From Eggerthellaceae bacterium (GTDB lineage Bacteria > Actinomycetota > Coriobacteriia > Coriobacteriales > Eggerthellaceae): 63,732 bases of DNA. Numbering within the stretch: the first letter of the stretch is position 1; every line of letters begins with the position of its first letter. Position numbers and translations under genes: made by a program. Below are positions 48,761-58,316 of the stretch, piece after piece. Location: NCBI GenBank assembly GCA_017431165.1, contig JAFRLO010000023.1, forward strand, positions 1 through 63,732, given 5' to 3'. Under the pieces are notes generated by a model. That model was not told where the DNA came from, did no database searches, and saw nothing but the letters and a program-made list of their open reading frames with translations.

Positions 48761-50818
48761 TTAATTCCATTGCTCTATCATCACGCCGTCGCCGAAAAGC
48801 GAAAGCGCGTCTTTCAAATCCGATAATTCTTTCTGAGATGAGTCCTCAGACTCCCCAACCTGCTGCGAAACCACATCTTCTTCCCGAGCCGGATTTGGCG
48901 CCCATTCCTCATATGCATCGAGCGGAACGACATCATCGTCGAAAGCAGAAACCTCTTCGTATGCCGGCGAATTCATGTTGCTGGCAGAATCCATTGATGC
49001 ATTCTGGACTGGATTTTCTGAAGACACCATCTTGGCCACAGCAGAATCATTATGTATCGCGCTATCGGCGCGCACGGGTGCCGCTACGGATCCTGCCGCC
49101 GTCTGCGATGCGGGCGATGCAGCTCCCCGAGAAGTCTCTTTCGGCAATTGCATGTACGAGAATGCTAGCGGTGCCGAATAAGCTTGGGCAATGGCCTTTT
49201 CGACCACAGAGCTTGCCTCGGGCTTTTGGAATGCTTTGAACGCGAATTCACTCTCGGCCGGGAATCCGATTGCCAACGATGCAGTTTGCGCATCGTACGT
49301 CAGTTTGGTGTTGAGAAGAAGCACATGATAGGCTGCTTTCTCCTTCTTGATGAGAGCGAGCGCAGCTTGCCAGAAACGCTGCAACGCCGCAGGGTTCGTC
49401 AAATCATATGCCCCCTGCTTAGCGGGCATTTCACTCGGTGCAGCAACAGGCTGTCCGTTATCCTCTGGAGTCACTGCGATTGCTTGGGGAGCGCCTTGCT
49501 CTTCTTTCGCGCCGGCAGTTGGCGTGATAGCAGTCGACTTGGGTGCAGCAGCGTCATCTGACTTGGTATCCTGCTTTATCGCAGGCGTCTTCTTCTCAAC
49601 AGGAAAGCCGACATCGGCTGCAGCACGTTGTGTAGATCCCGCATTTTCGGGAATGACATGCATCGGCATTGCAGCTTGCCTCGCCTCAAGCGCTTCGATG
49701 CGTGCGGCTAAAGCTCCGAGCGACAGATCGGTTTGCGGACGAATCATACGCGTTAGAGCGATTTCAAACGAGAGACGCGGATTCGTCGATGTTTTCAAAT
49801 CGGCAATCGTGTCACCAAGCACGCCCATGAGGAAAGTGAGTCGATCGGCTCCGAAAAGGGGCAGCACCGATACGAGCTCTTGGCGCGTTTCCTCGTTGAT
49901 TTCGAGCGAAACCGACTCGCCTGCCAACGAAAGGACATATAAGTCACGGACGCGCTCCGCGAGATCTCGTACGAATTGCGCAAGATCGGAACCTGTCTCC
50001 AAGAAATCAGCGACCCATGTGAAGCACGCTACGGCATCGCGTGTACCGATTGCTTGCAGGATTCGCACCATATCGCTCGAAGCGATAGAGCCTAACAAGC
50101 TCTCAGCGCCCTCGAGGGTTACTTTACCTCCCTCGTAGGCGATGAGCTGCTCGAGCGCGGTCAGTGCATTGCGCATTCCGCCTTCTGCGCGATGCGCAAC
50201 CAAATCGAGCGCTTCGCCTTCGAACTCGACGCCTTCCGCCATGCATACCGCGCCCAATCGGCTCACGATTGCCTCATGCGCGATTCGACGGAAATCGAAA
50301 CGCTGACAACGCGAGTGGATGGTTTCAGGGACTTTTTGTGGATCGGTGGTGCATAGGATGAATACAACATGCGATGGCGGCTCCTCAAGCGTCTTGAGCA
50401 GCGCATTGAACGCCGCCGTCGAGAGCATATGCACCTCATCGATGATGTATATCTTCCGCTTGCCGCGCGTCGGAGCGAATTGCACGCGACCTATGATCTC
50501 CTCGCGAACGTTCTCTACGCCCGTACGGCTCGCTGCATCCAGTTCGTACACGTCTGGATGCTCACCTGCAGCGATGAGCTCGCAATCCTCGCATGTTCCA
50601 TCAGGCGTCGAGGTCGGACCGTTCTCGCACAGAAGCGCCTTTGCGAGCAAGCGCGCTGTCGTAGTCTTTCCTGTGCCGCGCGGGCCGCAAAACAGATAGG
50701 CGTGACTGACTTTATCTTGATCGATCGCATTGCGCAGCGTTCGCTCGATAGCGTTTTGACCCACAACCTCATCGAAAACTTGCGGGCGATACTTGCGATA
50801 CAAAGCCTCAGCCATCAT
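48761..50818 (-). CDS. dnaX: DNA polymerase III subunits gamma and tau
   Basis: A 685-residue clamp-loader ATPase. The AAA+ domain has Walker A CGPRGTGKTT, a zinc module (CENG...TCEDC), Walker B YIIDEVHML and the SRC sensor in IHSRCQRFDF. The clamp-loader core ends near residue 360. A long low-complexity linker rich in Ala/Pro/Ser follows, then a C-terminal segment. I see no convincing slippery site for making the shorter gamma form. Its ATG overlaps the dedA stop (ATGA), coupling translation. Confidence 0.95.
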   Translation of the reverse strand: MMAEALYRKYRPQVFDEVVGQNAIERTLRNAIDQDKVSHAYLFCGPRGTGKTTTARLLAKALLCENGPTSTPDGTCEDCELIAAGEHPDVYELDAASRTGVENVREEIIGRVQFAPTRGKRKIYIIDEVHMLSTAAFNALLKTLEEPPSHVVFILCTTDPQKVPETIHSRCQRFDFRRIAHEAIVSRLGAVCMAEGVEFEGEALDLVAHRAEGGMRNALTALEQLIAYEGGKVTLEGAESLLGSIASSDMVRILQAIGTRDAVACFTWVADFLETGSDLAQFVRDLAERVRDLYVLSLAGESVSLEINEETRQELVSVLPLFGADRLTFLMGVLGDTIADLKTSTNPRLSFEIALTRMIRPQTDLSLGALAARIEALEARQAAMPMHVIPENAGSTQRAAADVGFPVEKKTPAIKQDTKSDDAAAPKSTAITPTAGAKEEQGAPQAIAVTPEDNGQPVAAPSEMPAKQGAYDLTNPAALQRFWQAALALIKKEKAAYHVLLLNTKLTYDAQTASLAIGFPAESEFAFKAFQKPEASSVVEKAIAQAYSAPLAFSYMQLPKETSRGAASPASQTAAGSVAAPVRADSAIHNDSAVAKMVSSENPVQNASMDSASNMNSPAYEEVSAFDDDVVPLDAYEEWAPNPAREEDVVSQQVGESEDSSQKELSDLKDALSLFGDGVMIEQWN

Positions 50819-51489
50819 GCACCTGCCTTATCCTTATTCGCCTTGCGCGTTGCTAAAGCTGCTTTGATTGCTCCAATAATAGCAGGAAGCACCGATACAC
50901 CGACGATTCCCAGGATGATTATTTCGAAATGATCTTGGACGAACGGGATGCCGCCGAAGAAATAGCCGACAAGAACGAACAGGCTCACCCATGAAATACC
51001 GCCAACCGCATTAAAGAACGTAAAGCGCCCGAACGGCATGTGACCGGTACCTGCGATAAAAGGCGCGAACGTGCGGAAGAAGGGCATGAACCGTGTGATG
51101 ATGATGGTAAGACCGCCGAAACGTTCGAAGAAGTAATCAAGCTTAGCCATACGTTCAGGTGTGAGTGCCTTCACCCTGCCTGAATCGATGATGCGCTCTC
51201 CGAAGAAGCGGGCAATCCAGTAATTCGACGTATTACCCAGAATGGCTGCGGCATAAAACACGATAAGCGTCACCCAAACATTGAGTCCGCCACCATCTGC
51301 TGAGAACACGCCCGCTGCGAACAGGAGAGAATCGCCAGGCAGGAAAGGAAAGAACACGAGACCGGTTTCGACGAAAACGACGAGGAAGAGCGGCGTGTAT
51401 ACCCAAATGGGACCGAGCGCAATTATCCATCCGGCGATTGCGCCGCGAGGATCTTTCAGCAAGTTGACGAAGAAATCGATGATTCCCAT
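50815..51489 (-). CDS. DedA family membrane protein
   Basis: A 224-residue DedA/VTT-domain protein with several membrane helices. Characteristic features are FLPGDSLLFAAG (with the acidic residue), FFERFGGLTIIITRFMPFFRTFAPFIAG (with the conserved arginines) and a short basic C-terminus. Members flip or transport undecaprenyl phosphate or related lipids. AAGGA precedes the ATG. It is followed by dnaX with a 4-base overlap and preceded by the SRP RNA gene. Confidence 0.9.
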   Translation of the reverse strand: MGIIDFFVNLLKDPRGAIAGWIIALGPIWVYTPLFLVVFVETGLVFFPFLPGDSLLFAAGVFSADGGGLNVWVTLIVFYAAAILGNTSNYWIARFFGERIIDSGRVKALTPERMAKLDYFFERFGGLTIIITRFMPFFRTFAPFIAGTGHMPFGRFTFFNAVGGISWVSLFVLVGYFFGGIPFVQDHFEIIILGIVGVSVLPAIIGAIKAALATRKANKDKAGA

Positions 51490-51533
51490 GGTGTCCTTTG
51501 GCTGCCTATGACACTGTTGCCCAGCAAAGACTA

Positions 51534-51650
51534 AGCCGAGTGTTCTCGGCAGACTTGAGCGCTCGTCAGCGGTCCCTTATGGCTGCTTCCTCCCAGACCT
51601 GACCAGGTTCGGGACATGTCGCCGCTCAAGCCCATCGAATACACTCGGCT
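51534..51650 (-). ncRNA. ffs: Small signal recognition particle RNA
   Basis: The minus strand holds the SRP RNA core CTGGTCAGGTC-TGGGAGGAAGCAGCC with its apical GGAA-type loop. The ends pair: AAGCCGAGTGT near 51651 with ACACTCGGCTT near 51533. Further stem segments (TTGAGCGGC with GCTCAAG) extend the hairpin. It is a small eubacterial type without Alu domain. End positions are set by the pairing and may be off by a few bases. Confidence 0.9.
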
Positions 51651-51736
51651 TGCGTCGGATTTCAGTATAGCGAAAGCCACGCTGTGCGCGCTATCTCGCC
51701 TGCCAATGCAGCGAAAAAACACAGCTGTAAGGGGAG

Positions 51737-52318
51737 CTATTTGTCCTCGATCTCGTTCGCTATAGCAAGCAATTCGCCCAAGGTCGTGAAATCGTCTTCT
51801 AAAGCGATGCGTTTAGAGCCATCGTAGAGAGCTGCTGCAGGATGGAAGATCGGAAACACCTTGAACTTGCCCGCCTGCTGCAGCGTGCCATGCAGACGAG
51901 TGATGCCTATCTCGGTTTTCAGGACGAACTTCGTCGCGAAATTGCCAAGCGTTACGATAAACTCGGGATCGATGGTACGCGTTTGCTCGCGTAAGAATGG
52001 CGCACATGCTTCAATTTCTTCGGGACGAGGATTGCGATTACCAGGCGGACGACATTTGAGGACGTTCGCGATATACACTTCTTCGCGTTTCAGCCCCGCG
52101 ATCCCTAGCAACTCATCCAGATACTTCCCCGCTGCTCCGACGAAAGGTTCGCCTTGCAGATCTTCGTTCTTGCCAGGTGCCTCTCCGATAAACAGAACGC
52201 GCGCATTTGGGTTTCCAACTCCAAACACCGTCTGCGTACGGCCATCGCATAAAGGACAGCGGCGGCATTGCGCAGCCTGAGCTTCGATGTCAGGTAACGG
52301 GATGTGCGGCTTGCTCAT
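51737..52318 (-). CDS. Uracil-DNA glycosylase, family 4 (iron-sulfur)
   Basis: A 193-residue family 4 uracil-DNA glycosylase, which removes uracil from DNA. Cluster cysteines are Cys18 and Cys21 (CRRC), one in LKCRPPGNRNP and one in ACAPFL. Motif A reads GEAPGKNEDLQGEPFVG, motif B is FHPAAAL, and the uracil-binding region is TLGNFA. The ATG at 52318 overlaps the alr stop (ATGA), so it is translationally coupled to alr. Confidence 0.93.
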   Translation of the reverse strand: MSKPHIPLPDIEAQAAQCRRCPLCDGRTQTVFGVGNPNARVLFIGEAPGKNEDLQGEPFVGAAGKYLDELLGIAGLKREEVYIANVLKCRPPGNRNPRPEEIEACAPFLREQTRTIDPEFIVTLGNFATKFVLKTEIGITRLHGTLQQAGKFKVFPIFHPAAALYDGSKRIALEDDFTTLGELLAIANEIEDK

Positions 52319-53592
52319 ACGTACACCTTCGGCATTCTCAATCCGAAATTGCACGCCAACTCGTATGAGATGGTACCGCATGTGTTCGCCATGTCGTCAA
52401 GCGTGATGACTGCATCTCCTTGGCGACCGAGCACAAGCACCTCATCGCCAATCTGCGGCTCGCGAGCTCGGTAAGAACCGCGTGAGCGCAAATCTACCTC
52501 GAACATGCACTGATCCATGCAGATATTGCCCACTTGCTTATAGCGCCGACCCTGGAAGATCACATCCGTCTTGCTTGATAGCAAGCGGTTGAAACCGTCG
52601 GCATAGCCGATGGGAATGGTGCAGATCTTGACGCTACCAGGACTGCGATAATGCAGGCCATAGCTCACGCCTTCGCTCATGGGCACGAAACGTGCATCGG
52701 TGATGCGTGCATGCACGCTCATTGCTGGCTGCAGGTCGATAAGCGGACGTGTTTGCGAACTTGGATGCAAACCATATAGCGAGATGCCCCAACGAACCAT
52801 ATCGCAGTGCGTCTCAGGGAAACGAATCGCCGCCGCCGAATTGGCGCAATGCACGATACCGGGATCAAAGCCCGCAGCAGTCATCGCATTGATCGCTTGC
52901 ACGAAACGCTTGAATTGACGCTGGAAATCGAGCGTTTCACTCTCATCAGCCGTAGCGAAGTGCGTGAACGTTCCCGCAAGCTTGAGCGCACGGTGGAAGC
53001 TGATCTGCTGCAGGAATGTGACGACTTCGTCGAAACGCACGCCTATGCGGTTCATGCCCGTGTTGACCGCCAGATGGAACGGCGCATCCATACCGTACGC
53101 ATCAGCTGTTTCGGCATATTGGATGGCGAAATCGGGCGTGTACACCGTCGGCATGACCTTGTAACCTAAAAGCAGCGGAATGGCTGTTTCGGGAGGCTGG
53201 GAAAGGATGAGAATCGGTGCGTTTATCAGTGCTTCGCGCAATTCAATGGCCTCGCTGATTGTCGCAACACCCAGATAATCGGCTCCAGAGTTAAGCGCCA
53301 TCTTCGCCACACGCACTGCTCCATGGCCATATGCATCTGACTTTACAACAGCGAGCAGGCGCCGTTCGCGGCCAATACGGCTGCGAATCTGCTGGGTATT
53401 GTGCTTAATGGCATTAAGGTCGATTTCAACCCACGCCCAGCGCCGATCGAGAGGCGAGATATCCTGCAGTTGGTTCGGATCGAACTGCAGCGGCTCATCG
53501 GAATACGTTCCCGTGTCCCTGCGCACATATCGCGGCACACTGTGCTGACCCTTGTTCGCAAAACCGGTGAAGCCATTCAACGAATCATCCAC
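52315..53592 (-). CDS. alr: Alanine racemase
   Basis: A 425-residue PLP racemase making D-alanine for peptidoglycan. The PLP lysine is Lys84 in AVVKSDAYGHG. NTGMNRIG is in the barrel, and the catalytic tyrosine of the second domain is in GVSYGLHYRSPG. GYADGF and QVGNICMDQCM are further matches. The start is a GTG at 53592 after AAAGGA. The family core begins only at residue 50 (RRWAWVEIDLNAIKHN), leaving a hydrophilic N-terminal extension of about 49 residues with no internal start to replace it. A TATAAT -10 box lies 37 bp upstream. Confidence 0.94.
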   Translation of the reverse strand: MDDSLNGFTGFANKGQHSVPRYVRRDTGTYSDEPLQFDPNQLQDISPLDRRWAWVEIDLNAIKHNTQQIRSRIGRERRLLAVVKSDAYGHGAVRVAKMALNSGADYLGVATISEAIELREALINAPILILSQPPETAIPLLLGYKVMPTVYTPDFAIQYAETADAYGMDAPFHLAVNTGMNRIGVRFDEVVTFLQQISFHRALKLAGTFTHFATADESETLDFQRQFKRFVQAINAMTAAGFDPGIVHCANSAAAIRFPETHCDMVRWGISLYGLHPSSQTRPLIDLQPAMSVHARITDARFVPMSEGVSYGLHYRSPGSVKICTIPIGYADGFNRLLSSKTDVIFQGRRYKQVGNICMDQCMFEVDLRSRGSYRAREPQIGDEVLVLGRQGDAVITLDDMANTCGTISYELACNFGLRMPKVYV

Positions 53593-53628
53593 GAGTTTGT
53601 CCTTTGTTCAAGATGATAGTCCTGCCCC

Positions 53629-53634
53629 ATTATA
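53629..53634 (-). promoter_or_regulatory. Putative alr -10 box
   Basis: TATAAT on the minus strand 37 bp before the alr GTG. No good -35 hexamer is visible at 16-18 bp. Confidence 0.45.
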
Positions 53635-53712
53635 GCGAATGAGCACCAAAGCGTACGGCATTATCCCCGCACAGGCGGTTGCAGGCGAGCTTGCATCGGC
53701 CCAAAATACGTT

Positions 53713-54285
53713 ATGATGGATGCATCAATGAGAAAGCGCCCTGAACAGACCGAACAGACCGAAAACGACCTCAAGCAGGCGTTTTGGAAACTGTATGCCG
53801 CAAAGCCGATCGAGCAGATCACTGTCAGCGAAATCGCACAGCTCGCCGGCTACAACCGTGGCACGTTTTACCTGCATTTCCAAGACATCTACGATGTGCT
53901 GAGCACCATTGAGCATGACTTGCTGCAACAGATGTCAAGCTGCGTTGAAACATGCATGCAGCGCCTTAATGCCGGTGATGAGCCGATCGATTGCATGCAA
54001 GGCGTGCTGGACTTCTATACCGAACAGCGTGAATACGTTGTCGTGTTGCTCGGACCACACGGCGATCCCGCATTCACCGCACAGCTGAAGGGCTTGCTTA
54101 AGCCGCTGTGGCTCACCTATGTGCTTCACAAGGATCCCAAGAAAAGCGAGCAGGAAACCGACCTGGTTTTGGAATACACGCTATCGGGTGCGCTATTCAT
54201 GATTTCTCGATGGTTGCAGAATCCGCATGGCGTTTCGCCCGAGAAGCTGCTGCACTTGGTTTACCATTTTGCGCTGCAGCGCTAG
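53713..54285 (+). CDS. TetR/AcrR family transcriptional regulator
   Basis: A 190-residue regulator with an N-terminal TetR helix-turn-helix (about residues 18-65: ITVSEIAQLAGYNRGTFYLHFQDIYDVL) and a C-terminal all-helical ligand domain. The first turn of the HTH and the FYxHF motif are canonical. Its 3' end overlaps the stop of the convergent ABC permease by 4 bases. It may regulate that transporter or alr, but this is only positional. Several in-frame ATGs (53713, 53716, 53728) lie close together without a clear ribosome binding site, so the start is uncertain. Confidence 0.88.
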   Translation: MMDASMRKRPEQTEQTENDLKQAFWKLYAAKPIEQITVSEIAQLAGYNRGTFYLHFQDIYDVLSTIEHDLLQQMSSCVETCMQRLNAGDEPIDCMQGVLDFYTEQREYVVVLLGPHGDPAFTAQLKGLLKPLWLTYVLHKDPKKSEQETDLVLEYTLSGALFMISRWLQNPHGVSPEKLLHLVYHFALQR

Positions 54286-55034
54286 CGCTTCCACCTCGTT
54301 AGACGACGCTCAACGATATCGAAGATCGCATAAAGAATCACGCCAAGCAGTGCGAAGGCGATGATGCCTGCGAACATGCGTGGGTAGTTCACCATAGACC
54401 ACGATTCCATGATGAAATGTCCGAGACCCGTCGAGCCGACGATAGCTTCAGCAAAGAACAAGATGGCAATGGCGATGCCGGAACTCACACGCAAAGTCGT
54501 GAACAGATCAGGAGTCGACGCAGGGATAATCACATGCCGCCACACATCCCATCTGCTTCCACCAAGCGAGCGTACTGACTCGATGGTCTGTTCTGGCAGG
54601 CTTTTCGCAGCATCACGCATGACAACGACGATTTGGAAGAAAATGGTGAGTGCGATGAGCGCGATCTTCGGTGCTCCACCAAGTCCGAGCAAGACGAGCA
54701 GAATGGGCAACAGCACGATTTTCGGCAGCGGATACATGATGTAAAGCACGGGTCCGAACAACGCATCGAGCCGCGGACTGCGACCGAGTGCGAGACCACA
54801 TGGTACGCCGAGCACTGCTGCAATGACGAGTGCGAGCACAACGCGTTCGAGGCTGATTAAGAAATCAGGCCACATCGAGATCGCATACTGAGTGAACACG
54901 GGAATCGTTTCGGCAGGTGTCGGCAAAGCAGGCGTCTTCAGAAGGACCGCCGTGATATGCCAACCGGCGAGCACGAACGCTATCGCGAAGACATAGCAGC
55001 CGATTCGTTTAAGGATCATGCGCGAGTTTTTCAT
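54282..55034 (-). CDS. ABC transporter permease (nitrate/sulfonate/taurine type)
   Basis: A 250-residue permease with about six membrane helices and the cytoplasmic EAA loop (DAAKSLPEQTIESVRSLGGSRW, ending HVIIPAS), matching the SsuC/TauC/ThiX group. It forms the pore of the importer with the ATPase directly upstream, whose stop overlaps this ATG by 4 bases. Substrate is not determined: sulfonates, taurine, nitrate, or a thiamine precursor are all possible. Confidence 0.9.
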   Translation of the reverse strand: MKNSRMILKRIGCYVFAIAFVLAGWHITAVLLKTPALPTPAETIPVFTQYAISMWPDFLISLERVVLALVIAAVLGVPCGLALGRSPRLDALFGPVLYIMYPLPKIVLLPILLVLLGLGGAPKIALIALTIFFQIVVVMRDAAKSLPEQTIESVRSLGGSRWDVWRHVIIPASTPDLFTTLRVSSGIAIAILFFAEAIVGSTGLGHFIMESWSMVNYPRMFAGIIAFALLGVILYAIFDIVERRLTRWKR

Positions 55035-55828
55035 GCGAGCCGCCCTTCTTGACTGGCTTCGCTGCGCGCATCGGTTGCCACCACGCGGTTCAACGCCTCG
55101 CGGACCTCTGTGCAACATTCGAAATATGCCTGCGATGTACGAAAACCTTCTTCACCCATATGCGGATTGTCAATCACAGCCGCAACACTTGCGGGTCGGG
55201 GACTGAACACAACGATCCGTTGTCCTAGATAGACCGCCTCTTCAATGGAATGCGTCACGAGAACATGCGCATGACGGTTTTCATGCCATAGCTTGAGGAG
55301 CGTCTCTTGGAGCGACTCGCGCAATAGGGCATCGAGAGCCGACAGTGGCTCGTCCATCAGCAACAAGTCCACATCGAGCGCAAGTGCACGAGCAAGCGCG
55401 AGGCGTTGCTGCATGCCACCAGAAAGCTCCTTGGGATAGCGATTCGCCATATCGGCAAGCCCCACCTGCGAGAGCGCATGCATGGTGCGCTTCTTGCACT
55501 CGTCTTTTGAAACACCGCGGATACGTAAGCCAAGCTCGGCATTCTTGTAGACCGTCTTCCACGGAAGCAGCCCGAAATCTTGCAAGATGAGCGCTGTCGC
55601 GGAACGGGGTCCTGCAAGCTCTTCCCCTCCAATGCGTACCGAACCGCTCGTTGGCGTGAGCAGACCGCACGCAATGCGCAGCAGCGTCGATTTCCCGCAC
55701 CCAGAAGGGCCGATGAGCGCGACCGCCTGACCGCCTTCAACTTCGAGAGAGACGTCACGGACAGCCTCGAGCTGCGTACCATCGGCATTGTCATAGCACA
55801 CGGAAATATGTTGCAGACTCAGGTTCAT
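55031..55828 (-). CDS. ABC transporter ATP-binding protein (nitrate/sulfonate/taurine type)
   Basis: A 265-residue ATPase with Walker A GPSGCGKST, Q-loop LILQDFGLLPWKTV, signature LSGGMQQRLALARAL, Walker B LLLMDEPLSALD and the switch His in LVTHSIEEAV. The order and the LPWKTV Q-loop fit the SsuB/TauB group. It lies 30 bp after the substrate-binding gene and is coupled to the permease. Confidence 0.92.
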   Translation of the reverse strand: MNLSLQHISVCYDNADGTQLEAVRDVSLEVEGGQAVALIGPSGCGKSTLLRIACGLLTPTSGSVRIGGEELAGPRSATALILQDFGLLPWKTVYKNAELGLRIRGVSKDECKKRTMHALSQVGLADMANRYPKELSGGMQQRLALARALALDVDLLLMDEPLSALDALLRESLQETLLKLWHENRHAHVLVTHSIEEAVYLGQRIVVFSPRPASVAAVIDNPHMGEEGFRTSQAYFECCTEVREALNRVVATDARSEASQEGRLA

Positions 55829-55858
55829 TCATCGACCACCATTGTCTCGCCCTTAACG

Positions 55859-56854
55859 CTACGCAAGTTTGAATGCTCCGGTCGACTGATCATACGTAAG
55901 ATTCTTTTCCAGGTAGCCCTTCTCCTGCATCCATGCAAGCACGGGGTCGATCATGGCATTGGTTGGCAGCTGACACGCAGGATATTCGCTAATGGGATAG
56001 CTGCTTGCGATCGCGTCCGATAGGTTTGCCTTGCTCACAAGGAGCGCGCGATACTTCTCAGGGTTCGCGTTGATGCGTTTCACGGCATCGTTCCACACGC
56101 CTTTGAGCGCCTCGGCAACAGCTTCGCCACCGTTATCTTCAAGATACGCCGTACGAGCAACCATAATCGATTGGGAGATGTTATCGCCTTGCGTATCATC
56201 TGCAAGCAGCACACAACCTTGCGATTCGCCAAGTGCAAGAAGCGATGCCGGCAGGGCAGCCGCATCCACCGATCCGCTCTCCATTTCCTGATAACGCACA
56301 GGAAGCTTCTGAATCTCAGTAACGACGATATTCTCCTTTGAAACGCCTGCGCGCTCCATAAGGACATCCATCACATATTCGAGAATGGTGTTCGAACCTA
56401 CACCGATGCCTTTGCCAGACAGATCAGCAAGTGAGTTGATGCCCGAATCAGCGCTCGTCATGATGCCGAAGCGTCCCTGCTGAGCTGTCGTACCAAGCGT
56501 GATCCATTCAACACGCAGGTCTACACCCGAATTAGCGACGATTGCGGCACTCACCATCGGATCAGTCATCGCAAGGTCGACTTCTCCTGAAACCACGCCG
56601 GCAATCAATTCAGTTGCGGACTGGAAGATATGGATCTCCACGTTCAAGCCCGCATCCTTGAAAAGGCCTTCCTCTTCGGCAACCCACATGGGCAGAATGT
56701 CTTCGGTCGCAAGCGTTCCGATGACTGTTTTCTTACTTACATCCGCCTTGGCGTTCGAACCTGAACCAGACGATGATTGCCCGCAGGCAACAAGGCAAAG
56801 CGCAGCAAACAGCGCAACGGTTATGGCAATAGTTTTGAGCACTCGAGCATGCAT
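55859..56854 (-). CDS. ABC transporter substrate-binding lipoprotein (NMT1/SsuA-like)
   Basis: A 331-residue lipoprotein: signal peptide with lipobox LVACGQ, Ser/Gly linker, then a periplasmic-binding fold of the NMT1/THI5/SsuA type (TEDILPMWVAEEEGLFKDAGLNVEI near the start, ATELIAGVVSGEVDLAMTDP following). It captures a small anionic or heterocyclic solute outside the membrane for the two downstream genes. AGAGG precedes the ATG. An inverted repeat lies about 85-110 bp upstream. Confidence 0.9.
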   Translation of the reverse strand: MHARVLKTIAITVALFAALCLVACGQSSSGSGSNAKADVSKKTVIGTLATEDILPMWVAEEEGLFKDAGLNVEIHIFQSATELIAGVVSGEVDLAMTDPMVSAAIVANSGVDLRVEWITLGTTAQQGRFGIMTSADSGINSLADLSGKGIGVGSNTILEYVMDVLMERAGVSKENIVVTEIQKLPVRYQEMESGSVDAAALPASLLALGESQGCVLLADDTQGDNISQSIMVARTAYLEDNGGEAVAEALKGVWNDAVKRINANPEKYRALLVSKANLSDAIASSYPISEYPACQLPTNAMIDPVLAWMQEKGYLEKNLTYDQSTGAFKLA

Positions 56855-56936
56855 CGTGGCCTCTTTCTATCGAATATACGTCTATAGAGCGCAGACTTCC
56901 ACATATTCATGATAGAGACCAACATGTGTGTGCATC

Positions 56937-56965
56937 AATGAACAATCATCGCGCGTTTGTTCATT
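56937..56965. repeat. 9-bp inverted repeat between the ABC operon and the MFS gene
   Basis: AATGAACAA, eleven bases, TTGTTCATT. It lies 83 bp upstream of the substrate-binding protein start and 25 bp after the MFS stop. AT-rich arms and no T-tract make an operator more plausible than a terminator. Confidence 0.4.
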
Positions 56966-56989
56966 TGCATGGTGGGAATCCGCACATGC

Positions 56990-58306
56990 TTATTTGCTGG
57001 CGCGCCTCTTCGATCGGAAGATGATAGCCACTACGATAAACGTAAGCGCCCCTACGATGGCACCACCGAGGAAGATGAGCGATGAGGGTGTGAAGCCATC
57101 ACCCACGACACCGAAACCCGCAATTGCGCCAGATGAAGCACTGATGGTCGAACCGATCCATGGTCCTATAAGCATAGGGATAAGCACCACCATGAAGATA
57201 CGCAGACCCTGTACCATGCCTACACGACCGCCAGGTGTATTGTTACGAACCTCGGCAGCCATGCACGCGACGGCAGAAAGATACCCCGACAGCATTAGCA
57301 CTGAGCCTACGAACACGCCGATCATGTTTGTGAGCAACGTGAGCACCAAACAACCGACAAGGAACAACACGATGGGAATGATGACTGCCTTCACGAAGCC
57401 GATTCGGTCGACACGGCGGCCATAGAAGATCGTGAATATAGATGCAATGATGATACCAGGGGCCATGACAAACACGTAGTTCTCGCCAAGTATATAGGGC
57501 AATCGCAAGTACAGCACGTAATAGGGCATGAACACTTGAAGCGCCGTCGAGAAAACGCAATATGCCAAAAGCACCAGATACAGCAGGCGATTCTCGCTCA
57601 TGGCAGTCGGCGTGAATCCATAAGCAAGCTCACGGAAATAGCTGCTATCACGCTTGGGCTCTGGATGCGAGTCCTCCATAAGGACGAGAGTTAGAATCGC
57701 CACGACTATTACGATGCCGCCGATGATGGCGAAGAAAAGCGGATAATCGTACGTTACAGTGCCATCAGGACGCACGATCATGAGGAACATCGCACCTCCG
57801 AATACTACGAGCATCGACAAAAGGGGCATGGCGGAATTCACGCCCTCCACGCGTCCGCGATTCGTTTCATCGGTGATGTCTGTCATCCATGCATTGAAAC
57901 ATGAGTCATTCGACAGGCTTCCAAAGAAGGTCATGATGCAGTCGAAAGCAATAGTGAGTGAGATGCCTAGCGTCGCAGCTGCCGCAGCATCGGCGGCAAG
58001 CGTCTCAGATATGTTCTGCAATACCGAGAAAACGAGGATGGAAATACCCCACAATACTGTGCCGACAACAATAAAGATCTTACGGCGTCCTACACGGTCG
58101 CTCCACGTACCCAATAATAGGGTCGTCGCCGTCGCAGTGATGGCCGATGCGCTCACCATAAGGGCAACGTCTGACAACGATGCGCCAAACGCATCTTGGA
58201 TAAACAGATTGAAGAAGTTGTTCTCAACCGCCCAGGCAATCTGTCCCGTAAGCGCTACGACAACGATTAAAAACCATGCCTTGCGACTCAGCTTCGTGCG
58301 TTGCAT
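56990..58306 (-). CDS. MFS transporter (possible sugar or glycoside carrier)
   Basis: A 438-residue carrier with about 12 membrane helices. The first cytoplasmic loop carries the MFS signature GTWSDRVGRRK. The N-terminus (GQIAWAVENNFFNLFI) and helix pattern resemble SLC45-like and glycoside transporters. It is 10 bp after the glycoside hydrolase gene in the same direction, suggesting import of the sugar conjugate that the hydrolase cuts or of its product. The ATG at 58306 is chosen because AAAGGA lies five bases upstream; two earlier in-frame ATGs lack a site. Confidence 0.85.
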   Translation of the reverse strand: MQRTKLSRKAWFLIVVVALTGQIAWAVENNFFNLFIQDAFGASLSDVALMVSASAITATATTLLLGTWSDRVGRRKIFIVVGTVLWGISILVFSVLQNISETLAADAAAAATLGISLTIAFDCIMTFFGSLSNDSCFNAWMTDITDETNRGRVEGVNSAMPLLSMLVVFGGAMFLMIVRPDGTVTYDYPLFFAIIGGIVIVVAILTLVLMEDSHPEPKRDSSYFRELAYGFTPTAMSENRLLYLVLLAYCVFSTALQVFMPYYVLYLRLPYILGENYVFVMAPGIIIASIFTIFYGRRVDRIGFVKAVIIPIVLFLVGCLVLTLLTNMIGVFVGSVLMLSGYLSAVACMAAEVRNNTPGGRVGMVQGLRIFMVVLIPMLIGPWIGSTISASSGAIAGFGVVGDGFTPSSLIFLGGAIVGALTFIVVAIIFRSKRRASK

Positions 58307-58316
58307 ATGCATCCTT

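Noticed and set aside
48761..50818. Programmed frameshift in dnaX producing gamma
   Set aside because: No A6-G type slippery heptamer with a downstream stem was found near the end of the clamp-loader core.
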